Shown: positions 1 to 6,750 of the stretch, piece by piece
How positions within the stretch are numbered: the first letter of the stretch is position 1
How the letters are laid out: every line of letters starts with the position of its first letter
From: Acidimicrobiaceae bacterium
GTDB taxonomy: Bacteria; Actinomycetota; Acidimicrobiia; Acidimicrobiales; Ilumatobacteraceae
Reading direction: 5' to 3'
Length of the DNA: 9,201 nt
Assembly (NCBI GenBank): GCA_947487095.1
Contig: CANKVI010000036.1
Location: forward strand, 1 to 9,201
Program-made: the position numbers and the translations under genes
The notes under the pieces: generated by a model
Seen by the model: only the letters and a program-made list of their open reading frames with translations
Database searches by the model: none
Told to the model about the DNA's origin: nothing

Positions 1-52
1 CAGTAACTTTCTTGCCTGTTCGGTCATCAATGATGGTGATTGTTTCAGCCAT
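1..52 (-). CDS. Probable citrate synthase, N-terminal 17 codons only
   Basis: This is a leftward reading frame that starts with ATG at 52 and runs off the left edge. The visible peptide is MAETITIIDDRTGKKVT. The 'DxRTGK' pattern just after a short beta-strand-like start resembles the N-terminus of many bacterial citrate synthases (condensation of oxaloacetate and acetyl-CoA, first step of the TCA cycle). That comparison is from memory and rests on few residues. The start is well supported by a Shine-Dalgarno sequence AGAAGGG (minus strand, 60-66) seven bases upstream. The carboxyltransferase gene ends 66 bases upstream on the same strand, so the two may be co-transcribed. Too little is visible to exclude another protein. 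Confidence 0.5.
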   Translation of the reverse strand, partial: MAETITIIDDRTGKKVT

Positions 53-75
53 CGTGATTCCCTTCTTATCGTGTT

Positions 76-93
76 AGGGAGCTTCCTCTCCCT
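76..93 (-). other. Perfect 6-bp hairpin between carboxyltransferase and citrate synthase genes
   Basis: AGGGAG (76-81) and CTCCCT (88-93) form a perfect inverted repeat with a six-base loop, in the 66-base gap between the two leftward genes. No U-run follows on either strand, so it is not a convincing intrinsic terminator. It could be an RNA processing or stability element, or an operator. It lies about ten bases upstream of the citrate synthase ribosome binding site. Confidence 0.3.
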
Positions 94-118
94 GCCGACA
101 AGTGTAGAGGGGCAAGCT

Positions 119-1489
119 TTATAAAGGCGTGTTGTCGTGCTTGCGAGGCATCAAACGCTCGCGTTTATCGCGCAACATGGCAAAAGCGGAGGATACTTCA
201 CGTCGTGTTTCCTCAGGGTTAATGACCGAGTCAACATAGCCACGCTCTGCTGCAATGTACGGATTAAGTAGGCGTTCGGTGTAGTCGGTTTCGAATGCTG
301 CTCGTTCTTCGGGGGTGGCTCGACGTTGCAGAATGGCTGCCGCTTGACCGGCGCCCATCACGGCGAGTTCTGCCGTTGGCCATGCGAGACATAAGTCATT
401 GCCCATCGTTTTGGAATCCATCACGATGTACGCGCCGCCATAGCTCTTGCGCAAAATGATGCAAACTCGCGGAACCGTTGCTCGCGCGTATGCGAATACC
501 AGTTGTCCGCCGTGACGGATCATGCCTCTCCACTCCAAGTCCTTGCCGGGGTAGAAACCGGGCGTATCGACAAGAGTGAGCAATGGAATGTTGAACGCGT
601 CGCAGAAGGAAACAAACCGGGCTGCCTTTTGTGAAGCAGGAATGTCAAGCGTGCCAGCAAGCACCATTGGCTGGTTTGCAATCACTCCGACCGATTCTCC
701 GTCAATAGTGATGAACGCGGTGATGACATTTGACGCCCACCGCTCGCGAACTTCAAATAGATAGTCATCATCGGCGATTAATCGAATGATTTTACGAACG
801 TCATAGCTTCCAGTTGTCGACTCGGGGATGAGTGCGCCTGCCTCTGGTGTTAAGCGGTCTGATGGATCTCCCGTTGCGACATGAGGCGCAAGTTCGTCAA
901 CATTGTTTGGAATGTAGCTGAGCAACTGTTCTAGTGATTCAACTGCAGCGGCAAAGTCGGGAACTACCAAACTTGCGACGCCACTTTGTTTTGCGTGCGC
1001 GTCGGTGCCACCGAGTTCTTCGTTGCTAATTGCAATTCCGGTGAACTCGGCAACCATTGTTGGACCAGAGACGAACGCGTATGAGTCGGCGGTCATGATG
1101 ACGAAGTCACTGAGACCAATGAGCAGTGCTGGACCAGATACTGCAGGTCCAGTCACAATGGTGAAAGTGGGAATAACACCCGAACAGTTTGCTATCGCGC
1201 GAGCTGCTTGACCCCAACCGTGCAGTGCCGCAATGCCTTCAAGAATGTCCGCACCCGAAGATGCCATGGCAAGTACAAGTGGAATTCGATGGTTGAGTGC
1301 AATCGTGGCTGCGTTAGCAATGACACCCGAAGCCTCTGCGGAAAGTGCGCCACGGTGATATTCGGCGTCGATATCGACCCACACCACATGTCGGCCAACG
1401 TTTTCAAGAAATCGAACTTCTGCCGAAGCCGCACCTTTCACTGCGTGCTGTAACTGCACCCCAGATGAAAGAGCTGGCACGGTCGACAC
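119..1489 (-). CDS. Acyl-CoA carboxylase carboxyltransferase (beta) subunit, short form
   Basis: The 456-residue protein matches the AccD/PccB family, which transfers a carboxyl group from biotin to an acyl-CoA such as acetyl- or propionyl-CoA. The N-terminal carboxyltransferase half has SGVIPTF (103-109), GPAVSGPALL (114-123) and EELGGTDAHAKQSGVA (157-172). The C-terminal half has VDTPGFYPG (307-315), the active-site loop RKSYGGAYIVM (347-357), LAWPTAELAVMGA (368-380), NPYIAAERGYVD (409-420) and the family tail PRKHDNTPL. Usual members are about 510-540 residues. This one lacks roughly the first 50-60, including the ARERI-type start, and has VSG where most have AGG. Ile355 stands where S. 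coelicolor PccB has its specificity Asp422 (from memory), which hints at acetyl-CoA or broad use. The start is GTG, two bases after the LysR stop and without a clear Shine-Dalgarno, so translation is probably coupled. No biotin carboxylase or biotin carrier gene is visible. Confidence 0.85.
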   Translation of the reverse strand: MSTVPALSSGVQLQHAVKGAASAEVRFLENVGRHVVWVDIDAEYHRGALSAEASGVIANAATIALNHRIPLVLAMASSGADILEGIAALHGWGQAARAIANCSGVIPTFTIVTGPAVSGPALLIGLSDFVIMTADSYAFVSGPTMVAEFTGIAISNEELGGTDAHAKQSGVASLVVPDFAAAVESLEQLLSYIPNNVDELAPHVATGDPSDRLTPEAGALIPESTTGSYDVRKIIRLIADDDYLFEVRERWASNVITAFITIDGESVGVIANQPMVLAGTLDIPASQKAARFVSFCDAFNIPLLTLVDTPGFYPGKDLEWRGMIRHGGQLVFAYARATVPRVCIILRKSYGGAYIVMDSKTMGNDLCLAWPTAELAVMGAGQAAAILQRRATPEERAAFETDYTERLLNPYIAAERGYVDSVINPEETRREVSSAFAMLRDKRERLMPRKHDNTPL

Positions 1490-1491
1490 GA

Positions 1492-2403
1492 CTAGAGATT
1501 AGTAGTAACGCCAGGTTGACGACCGCCCGACTTGGCGATGACAGCTTTCGTGATTTCGAGTGCGGCTCGTGTTGGCTTATTCGGGAGTGGACGCTTGCGC
1601 GATGCCCAGCCAACGATTCGTGGGGGAAGTTCGGGAATCGCGACTCGCGCGTATTCGCCTTTCAACCAGCCAGGAATTGCAGTAGCAGGAACTATTGCCG
1701 CTCCAAAGCCTTCGAAAGCCAATGAGGCGAGCAAACGTACGCCGTCAATTTCGGCTTGTGCGGTAAGCGCAAGGCGCTGTGCACCTGCGGCCCGATCAAT
1801 TACGCGGCGCATTGACGTGTTCCGTGGTGGGAGGAGCAATGGCTCTGTTGCGAGTTCGGCAAGTGCGATGGATTCTTTGTTTGCCCAATGATGATTGGAG
1901 TGAATCAACAGCAAGAGGTCTTCTGAAAAGAGCTCAACTAAATCAAGTTCTGGATTGTCGATGGGGAAGTGAACAATCGCAGCGTCGAGGTCACCGGCAA
2001 GTAGCCGTGGCAATAGCGCCGAAGAACTTCCTTCATGAATGATCACGCGCACCTTTGGATGTTCACGTTTGAGGGCAGGAAGCAGGCGAGGCATTAGCCA
2101 TCGGCCTGTTGTTCCAATAACGCCGAGGCGAGTGTCACCTTCAACTTCGGTATCCGTCGATTGGATATCAGCCTCGATGTCTTCGAGTTCATGGATAATT
2201 CGCCGGGCTCGTTCCACAACAATTTCTCCGTCGTCGGTGAGCTTTCCGCTGGTGCGTTCAACAAGGCTGACCCCAAGCTCTTTTTCAAGGCGTGAAATAT
2301 GGGCAGAAACATTGCTTTGCACCGTGCCGAGCGCCCGCGAGGCGGCAGAGAACGACCCGTGGTCGGCAATGGCGATCAGGCTGGATAAGTGGCGAATCTC
2401 CAT
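1492..2403 (-). CDS. LysR-family transcriptional regulator
   Basis: The 303-residue protein begins MEIRHLSSLIAIADHGSFSA, the standard LysR N-terminus. The winged helix-turn-helix covers about residues 1-60, with AASRALGTVQSNVSAHISRL as the helix-turn-helix and KELGVSLVER leading into the wing. A coiled linker helix (about 60-88) and a periplasmic-binding-like co-inducer domain follow (from about 90, 'TRLGVIGTTGRWLMPRLLP'). Length is typical. I chose ATG 2403 because it fits the family. The frame stays open to GTG 2439, which would add 12 residues, and neither start has a good Shine-Dalgarno. The carboxyltransferase gene begins 2 bases after its stop, so the regulator is the first gene of its own likely operon. 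The effector is unknown; an acyl-CoA or carboxylate is only a guess from the neighbour. Confidence 0.9.
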   Translation of the reverse strand: MEIRHLSSLIAIADHGSFSAASRALGTVQSNVSAHISRLEKELGVSLVERTSGKLTDDGEIVVERARRIIHELEDIEADIQSTDTEVEGDTRLGVIGTTGRWLMPRLLPALKREHPKVRVIIHEGSSSALLPRLLAGDLDAAIVHFPIDNPELDLVELFSEDLLLLIHSNHHWANKESIALAELATEPLLLPPRNTSMRRVIDRAAGAQRLALTAQAEIDGVRLLASLAFEGFGAAIVPATAIPGWLKGEYARVAIPELPPRIVGWASRKRPLPNKPTRAALEITKAVIAKSGGRQPGVTTNL

Positions 2404-2446
2404 ATCCAGAAGGGTACTCGGGTAGAGGGCGGGTATCACGAAAATA

Positions 2447-2459
2447 GATAGGGACTATC
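2447..2459. promoter_or_regulatory. Candidate LysR operator (GATAG-GGA-CTATC dyad)
   Basis: GATAG (2447-2451) and CTATC (2455-2459) form a perfect 5-bp inverted repeat with a three-base centre. It contains a T-N11-A pattern (T2445 to A2457), the loose consensus for LysR-type sites. It lies 44 bases upstream of the preferred LysR start and 8 upstream of the alternative GTG, where an autoregulatory site would be expected. The site is short and could arise by chance. Confidence 0.35.
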
Positions 2460-2463
2460 GTGT

Positions 2464-2492
2464 CGTTCGCCTTGAACGCTTACCCACGGGTA
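2464..2492. promoter_or_regulatory. Two adjacent dyads overlapping the predicted 6C promoter
   Basis: CGTTC (2464-2468) pairs with GAACG (2474-2478), and TACCC (2481-2485) pairs with GGGTA (2488-2492). Both are perfect 5-bp arms. The first overlaps the candidate -35 of the small RNA and the second fills its spacer, so bound proteins would be expected to affect transcription. I do not recognise either as a known factor site. Confidence 0.35.
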
Positions 2493-2501
2493 GGGCATAC
2501 T
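2472..2501 (+). promoter_or_regulatory. Predicted sigma-70-type promoter of the 6C RNA
   Basis: TTGAAC (2472-2477) resembles a -35 box and CATACT (2496-2501) a -10 box, with an 18-base spacer. This predicts transcription starting near 2507-2509, eight or so bases before the first 6C hairpin. The position agrees with the RNA call, which was made independently from the hairpins. Confidence 0.5.
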
Positions 2502-2507
2502 TGAATA

Positions 2508-2615
2508 CGTATCGCGGTGAGACCTCCCCCAAGGTCCACCCGAAAGTGTCCAGGTGGCTCCCCCAGCCGACTGGATCTTAGGTTGAGAGGCCCCGCATCA
2601 AAGCGGGGCCTTTCC
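2508..2615 (+). ncRNA. 6C: 6C-type small RNA (actinobacterial, B11-like)
   Basis: Two stem-loops show identical TCCCCCA apices. Hairpin 1 pairs GGTG (2516-2519) plus GACCT (2521-2525) with AGGTC (2532-2536) plus CACC (2537-2540), with A2520 bulged and loop CCCCCA. Hairpin 2 pairs TCCAG (2549-2553) with CTGGA (2571-2575) and GGCT (2556-2559) with AGCC (2565-2568), with loop CCCCC. An intrinsic terminator closes the unit, giving about 105 nt. This is the architecture of the 6C RNA of Actinobacteria (B11 in M. tuberculosis), a trans-acting regulator thought to pair through its C-rich loops with G-rich mRNA sites. The copies here have five Cs per loop, not six. A HAD-phosphatase gene lies downstream; as I recall, the mycobacterial 6C gene also neighbours a HAD-family gene. 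The 5' end is inferred from the promoter. Confidence 0.82.
2588..2614 (+). terminator. Intrinsic terminator of the 6C RNA
   Basis: AGGCCCCGC (2588-2596) and GCGGGGCCT (2603-2611) form a perfect 9-bp GC-rich stem with loop ATCAAA, followed by TTCCCGTTT. The U-run is short and interrupted, as is common in actinobacteria. It ends the small RNA and separates it from the HAD-PlsC gene 69 bases further on. Confidence 0.85.
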
Positions 2616-2682
2616 CGTTTCATGGATTGATTTATCGACCTCGATTTCTAGGTCTCGTTTCAATAGTCAATAGCCTGCGTGT

Positions 2683-4140
2683 GTGAGTAAACAACAGATG
2701 CATTCAGCAGCGTTTATCGATTTAGATCGCACGCTGATTGGCGAAGCATCTGGCCCACTATTGAGTGCAGCGCTACGCGAAGCCGGAGTGGTTTCGTCAT
2801 CGCGTCTTCCTGGTGAAGACATGTTGTACCGCGTGTTCAACTTGGTTGGCGAAACGTTACCGAGCATGTTGCTCGCGCGACAAGGTGTTGCAGTGATGAA
2901 GGGTAAGCCTCGTCACGCCGTTGTTGCCGCGGCGAATTCGGTTGCTACTCAACTTGCGCAGCTGGTTCGTTCAAATGCGCGAAATATTATTGATGAGCAT
3001 CGCGCAAACGGCGTGAAAGTGGTTTTGGCTACAACGACTCCTCACGACTTGATCGCAGCATTTGCACGGCAAATGGGGTTTGATGATGTTGTTGCAACAC
3101 GTTTTGAGGTAGACAGCAACGGCGAATATACGGGTCAACTGGTTGGACCTTTTGCCTGGTCTGCGGGAAAATTGGAAGCGGTAAAAGCGTGGTGTGCAGA
3201 CCACAACGTGGACTTAGCCAAAAGTTATGCGTATTCAGACAGCGTGTACGACGCGCCGTTGCTTAGTGCGGTTGGATTCCCACATGTTGTGAACCCAGAC
3301 GCTCGTCTTGCGGTCATGGCAACCGCACGAAAGTGGCCAAGTGCACAATTTGATTCACCTGGAGAGACAGCAAAACCGTCGTTGCAAATTTCAGACATTC
3401 AAAAATTTGGCTTGTTGTTTGCGCGACCCGAAGTGTTTCCATTTGCCAAAACCACTATTGATGGAATTGAACATGTTCCAAGCAGTGGCCCAGTCATTTT
3501 GGTTGCAAATCATCGCAGTTACTTTGACGTGTTTGCGGTGGCGATGATGGTGTCAAAGACTGGACGCACAGTTCGCTTTTTGGGCAAGAAAGAAGTGTTC
3601 GATGCACCGCTTGTAGGTCAGCTCGCCTCATTGTTGGGTGGAATTCGCGTCGACCGCACATCGGGCAGCGATGAGCCACTTGAACACGCCGCAGCTGCTT
3701 TGCAATCCGGCGAAATGGTGGCGTTGATGCCGCAGGGAACCATTCCGCGCGGACTTGAATTCTTTAATCCTCAACTGCAAGGGCGATGGGGGGCTGCGCG
3801 TCTCGCTGTGCAGACCAATGCAACCGTCATTCCAATTGGGCTGTGGGGCACTGAAAAAGTGTGGCCTCGCAACGCGAAACTGCCCGACGTGTTGAATCTG
3901 TCAAACCCGCCGCTCGTGAGTATCACGGTTGGTGCTCCGGTCGAATTAGATCGATCGGGAAACAGCAATGAAATAATCGCTGCCAACACTCATGCAATCA
4001 TGAATGCAATTAGCTCATTGCTTCCTGCCGAATCGCGAGAGCTACGTGCGCCTACAGATGCCGAGTTGCGCGCAACTTTTCCATCGAGCTATAGCGGTGA
4101 CTTGCGGGCAGATACCTCGCGTAGGCCTGGAACCGATTAG
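2683..4140 (+). CDS. HAD-IB phosphatase fused to PlsC-type acyltransferase
   Basis: The 485-residue protein has two domains. The N-terminal HAD-IB (SerB-like) phosphatase carries motif I DLDRT (D13, D15, T17), a motif II region LATTTP (115-120), K163, and motif III DSVYDAPLL (186-194, with D186 and D190). The C-terminal lysophosphatidate acyltransferase-type domain carries NHRSYFD (276-282; catalytic H277 and D282), GKKEVF (301-306), PQGTIPRG (350-357) and VIPIGLWG (382-389). It probably acylates a lysophospholipid at the membrane while the HAD domain hydrolyses a phosphate ester. Fusions of this type are known in actinobacteria, Rv2483c among them. Gln351 replaces the Glu of the usual EGT motif. 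I kept GTG 2683; ATG 2698 would remove five residues. Neither has a Shine-Dalgarno, and TAGCCT (2671-2676) lies six bases before the GTG, which would suit a leaderless mRNA. Confidence 0.9.
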   Translation: MSKQQMHSAAFIDLDRTLIGEASGPLLSAALREAGVVSSSRLPGEDMLYRVFNLVGETLPSMLLARQGVAVMKGKPRHAVVAAANSVATQLAQLVRSNARNIIDEHRANGVKVVLATTTPHDLIAAFARQMGFDDVVATRFEVDSNGEYTGQLVGPFAWSAGKLEAVKAWCADHNVDLAKSYAYSDSVYDAPLLSAVGFPHVVNPDARLAVMATARKWPSAQFDSPGETAKPSLQISDIQKFGLLFARPEVFPFAKTTIDGIEHVPSSGPVILVANHRSYFDVFAVAMMVSKTGRTVRFLGKKEVFDAPLVGQLASLLGGIRVDRTSGSDEPLEHAAAALQSGEMVALMPQGTIPRGLEFFNPQLQGRWGAARLAVQTNATVIPIGLWGTEKVWPRNAKLPDVLNLSNPPLVSITVGAPVELDRSGNSNEIIAANTHAIMNAISSLLPAESRELRAPTDAELRATFPSSYSGDLRADTSRRPGTD

Positions 4141-4397
4141 CTAGTTGGTTTTTTGATCAACGCGATGATCGCTCCGACGCATGCAGCAGTAACGCCACCG
4201 AACACGATGCGACCAATCAGCGTCGACACATTGAATGTCAGCTGAGCCGCAATATAAATCGCAGGTAGGTACAGCACGATCATGGCCATGCGTACGAATT
4301 GGTTACGCGGTGTTTTCCAAATGGTCAATACGCCAAGTGCGCCGAACACCATGGTGTACAACAAAATGAATGTCACCATGAGTGCAAGACTTTCCAT
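4137..4397 (-). CDS. Small three-helix membrane protein of unknown function
   Basis: The 86-residue protein has three hydrophobic stretches at about 5-27, 35-54 and 60-81, separated by a basic loop (KTPRNQFVR) and a short polar turn, and it ends in KKPTS. I do not recognise a family and infer no function. ATG 4397 lies seven bases after the aconitase stop on the same strand with no clear Shine-Dalgarno, so expression is probably coupled to aconitase. Its stop overlaps the end of the convergent HAD-PlsC gene by four bases (shared TTAG). Consistent hydrophobicity along its length and the tight spacing argue that it is real. Confidence 0.72.
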   Translation of the reverse strand: MESLALMVTFILLYTMVFGALGVLTIWKTPRNQFVRMAMIVLYLPAIYIAAQLTFNVSTLIGRIVFGGVTAACVGAIIALIKKPTS

Positions 4398-4404
4398 GCG
4401 TTGA

Positions 4405-6675
4405 TTATTTCTTGGCTTTGGTTACTTTTTGACGCACAACATTAAGTGCGCTGCCAGCTTTAAACCATTGCACTTGTTCTTTGCTAAATGTGTGCAGTGC
4501 TGTGAACGGAATTTCTTCACTGTTGCGCTGTTTCACGATGTAGCACTGCACTGGTTGATCGGGGACTGGAGGCATTCCGCGTACCGAGATGGTGTCGTCT
4601 GGCTCGATGATGTCGTAAATCGATGGGTCCTCAAACGTGAGCGGAACAATTCCTTGCTTCTTTAAGTTGGTCTCGTGAATACGAGCAAATGAGCGAGCAA
4701 AAATCACTTGGCAACCGCGGTAGCGCGGTTCCATTGCGGCATGTTCGCGACTTGAACCTTCGCCGTAGTTCTGATCGCCAATCGCACACCACTCAAACTT
4801 GTTCAGACCCCAGCGATGTGCAATTTCTGGGTAAGGACGAGTAGCTCCGTCAACCAAATCAAAACCTTTGCCGACTTCATCGGTGTATGCATTCACTGCA
4901 CCTTCGAAAAGGTTGCCTGAAATGTTTTCAAGATGTCCGCGGTACTTCAACCATTTTCCTGCTGCAGAAATATGGTCGGTGGTGCACTTGCCTTTTGCCT
5001 TCATCAAAATTGGCATGCAAATAAAATCGTTGCCTGTCCATTTCGCAAATGGTTCGAGTAGTTGCAAGCGATCGCTGTTTGGGTCAACGATGACTTCAAT
5101 GTGTGAACCATCGGCAGGTGGGGCAATGAAGGTGTCGTTACCAGCGTCGTAACCCTTGGCTGGCAATACCTCTCCAGTTGGTGCATTCAGTTTCACCTGA
5201 GTTCCATCTGGTGCTTCGATGGTGTCGGTAGTTGGGTCAAAGTCCAAACGACCTGCGAGCGCAAGTGCAATCACGGTGTCGGGGCTGGTGACAAAACTGA
5301 GCGTGTTTGCAGAGCCGTCGTTGCGCTTGGGGAAGTTGCGGTTAAACGAATTGACGATGGTGTTTGGCTTGCTCGTTACGTCTGAAGAGCGTTCCCATTG
5401 GCCAATGCAGGGTCCACAGGCATTTGCAAGAACAGTTGCTCCAATTGCTTCCAGGTCAGCAAGCAAACCATCGCGTTCGATAGTTGCGCGAATTTGTTCC
5501 GAACCCGGCGTAATGAGCAGCTCGCACTTTGCCTTTAAGCCATGTGCTTTTGCTTGACGAGCAACGGAGGCCGCGCGAGTGATGTCTTCGTAACTCGAGT
5601 TCGTGCAGCTGCCAATGAGCGCCGCAGAAATTTCCGTTGGCCAATTGTTCTTGCTTGCTTCCTCGCCGATTGCTTTGCCAACCTTGTGAGCCAAGTCGGG
5701 TGTGTGTGGGCCGTTAATCAGCGGCTTCAATTGCGACAAATCAATTTCAATGACTTTGTCGTATTGCGCACCTTCGTCTGCTCGCAGATGTTCGGTCACC
5801 TTGTCGGCGGCCGATGCGATATCGGCGCGACCAGTTGCTTTGAGGTAGTCGGCCATGTGCTGGTCGTATCCAAACACTGAACACGTTGCACCAATTTCTG
5901 CACCCATGTTGCAGATGGTTGCTTTTCCGGTTGCAGAAATGCTGTCTGCGCCTTCGCCGATGTATTCAACAATTGCACCCGTTCCACCTTGCACGGTGAG
6001 CACTCGAGCGACTTCGAGAATGACGTCTTTTGGACTTGACCATCCGGAAAGTGATCCTGTGAGTTTTACGCCAATAACTTTTGGCCAACGAACGTTGAAA
6101 GGGAAACCAGTCATCACGTCAACTGCGTCGGCTCCACCAACACCGATAGCAACCATTCCAAGTCCACCAGCATTTGGTGTGTGGCTGTCGGTGCCAATCA
6201 TCATTCCGCCAGGAAATGCGTAGTGCTCAAGCACAACCTGGTGAATGATTCCGCTGCCGGGACCCCAGAAACCAATGCCGTATTTTGCAGAGACGCTTTG
6301 CAAAAAGTCGTACACCTCTTTGTTGGTGTCGATAGCGACACCCATGTCGATGCGTGCGCCAGTTTTCGCCAAAATGAGGTGATCGCAATGCACGGTGCTT
6401 GGAACCGAAGTGGTGGAAAGACCTGCAGTCATGAATTGCAACAACGCCATCTGTGCAGTTGCGTCCTGCATGGCAACTCGGTCTGGAGCGAAGTCTGCAT
6501 AACTGCGACCGCGTTCCATTTCTTGTGTCTTTGGCTTGGACAGGTGATTGATCAAAATCTTTTCAGTGAGGGTGAGTGGGCGACCAAGCCGCTTGCGGCC
6601 AATCGCTACGTTTGCTGCGAGTTTGTCGTACACGTTGTTGACGAGTTCGATCGGTGTTCCTGCACTGACAGCCAT
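4405..6675 (-). CDS. acn: Aconitate hydratase, mitochondrial (ACO2)-like type
   Basis: The 756-residue enzyme interconverts citrate and isocitrate through a [4Fe-4S] cluster. It is nearly colinear with pig mitochondrial aconitase, every landmark being offset by one residue: cluster cysteines C357, C420 and C423 (pig 358, 421, 424), R446 and R451 (447, 452), R579 (580), S641 (642) and R643 (644). [11 protein letters not shown] (161-171) and [16 protein letters not shown] (636-651) are intact. It lacks the longer layout of the IRP-like AcnA (about 890-900 residues) common in other actinobacteria. ATG 6675 is preceded by a strong GGAGGA five bases upstream. A small membrane protein gene follows seven bases after the stop. 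The divergent GntR regulator and a dyad at 6731-6742 make local transcriptional control plausible. All catalytic positions I can place are present. Confidence 0.97.
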   Translation of the reverse strand: MAVSAGTPIELVNNVYDKLAANVAIGRKRLGRPLTLTEKILINHLSKPKTQEMERGRSYADFAPDRVAMQDATAQMALLQFMTAGLSTTSVPSTVHCDHLILAKTGARIDMGVAIDTNKEVYDFLQSVSAKYGIGFWGPGSGIIHQVVLEHYAFPGGMMIGTDSHTPNAGGLGMVAIGVGGADAVDVMTGFPFNVRWPKVIGVKLTGSLSGWSSPKDVILEVARVLTVQGGTGAIVEYIGEGADSISATGKATICNMGAEIGATCSVFGYDQHMADYLKATGRADIASAADKVTEHLRADEGAQYDKVIEIDLSQLKPLINGPHTPDLAHKVGKAIGEEASKNNWPTEISAALIGSCTNSSYEDITRAASVARQAKAHGLKAKCELLITPGSEQIRATIERDGLLADLEAIGATVLANACGPCIGQWERSSDVTSKPNTIVNSFNRNFPKRNDGSANTLSFVTSPDTVIALALAGRLDFDPTTDTIEAPDGTQVKLNAPTGEVLPAKGYDAGNDTFIAPPADGSHIEVIVDPNSDRLQLLEPFAKWTGNDFICMPILMKAKGKCTTDHISAAGKWLKYRGHLENISGNLFEGAVNAYTDEVGKGFDLVDGATRPYPEIAHRWGLNKFEWCAIGDQNYGEGSSREHAAMEPRYRGCQVIFARSFARIHETNLKKQGIVPLTFEDPSIYDIIEPDDTISVRGMPPVPDQPVQCYIVKQRNSEEIPFTALHTFSKEQVQWFKAGSALNVVRQKVTKAKK

Positions 6676-6680
6676 GGTGG

Positions 6681-6686
6681 TCCTCC
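6681..6686 (-). promoter_or_regulatory. Strong ribosome binding site of aconitase
   Basis: Read on the minus strand this is GGAGGA, five bases before ATG 6675. It is the strongest Shine-Dalgarno in the window and fixes the aconitase start. Confidence 0.85.
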
Positions 6687-6727
6687 AAGGTGAAGATGTA
6701 TGAGTGAAGAGGTTGCTTTTCGCCTCT

Positions 6728-6750
6728 AAGTATACAAGTATAGTACAAGT
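6728..6750. promoter_or_regulatory. Candidate operator and promoter elements between aconitase and GntR genes
   Basis: TATAC-AA-GTATA (6731-6742) is a perfect inverted repeat with a two-base centre, a size and AT-rich form typical of GntR-family operators. The same stretch holds AAGTATA twice (6728-6734, 6736-6742) and TACAAGT twice (6733-6739, 6744-6750, one helical turn apart). TATAGT (6739-6744) is a good -10 for the regulator. On the minus strand TATACT (6734-6729) could be the aconitase -10. I see no clear -35 for either. A protein bound here would cover both promoters. Confidence 0.5.

Noticed and set aside
1345..2425. Several plus-strand open frames of 87-128 codons
   Set aside because: They run antisense to the carboxyltransferase and LysR genes, both firmly identified, and carry no family signature.
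2464..2478. LexA/SOS box at the 6C promoter
   Set aside because: Actinobacterial SOS boxes read GAAC-N4-GTTC. Here the arms are in the opposite order (GTTC then GAAC) with different spacing.
2488..2493. SigB/SigF-type -10 (GGGTAG) for the 6C RNA
   Set aside because: The only GTTC-like upstream element is 19 bases away, too far for that promoter class, and the TTGAAC/CATACT pair fits the hairpin position better.
6181..6693. 170-codon open frame on the plus strand
   Set aside because: It is antisense to the start of aconitase, whose residues match the enzyme throughout; the frame has low-complexity, Cys/His-rich content with no recognisable domain.
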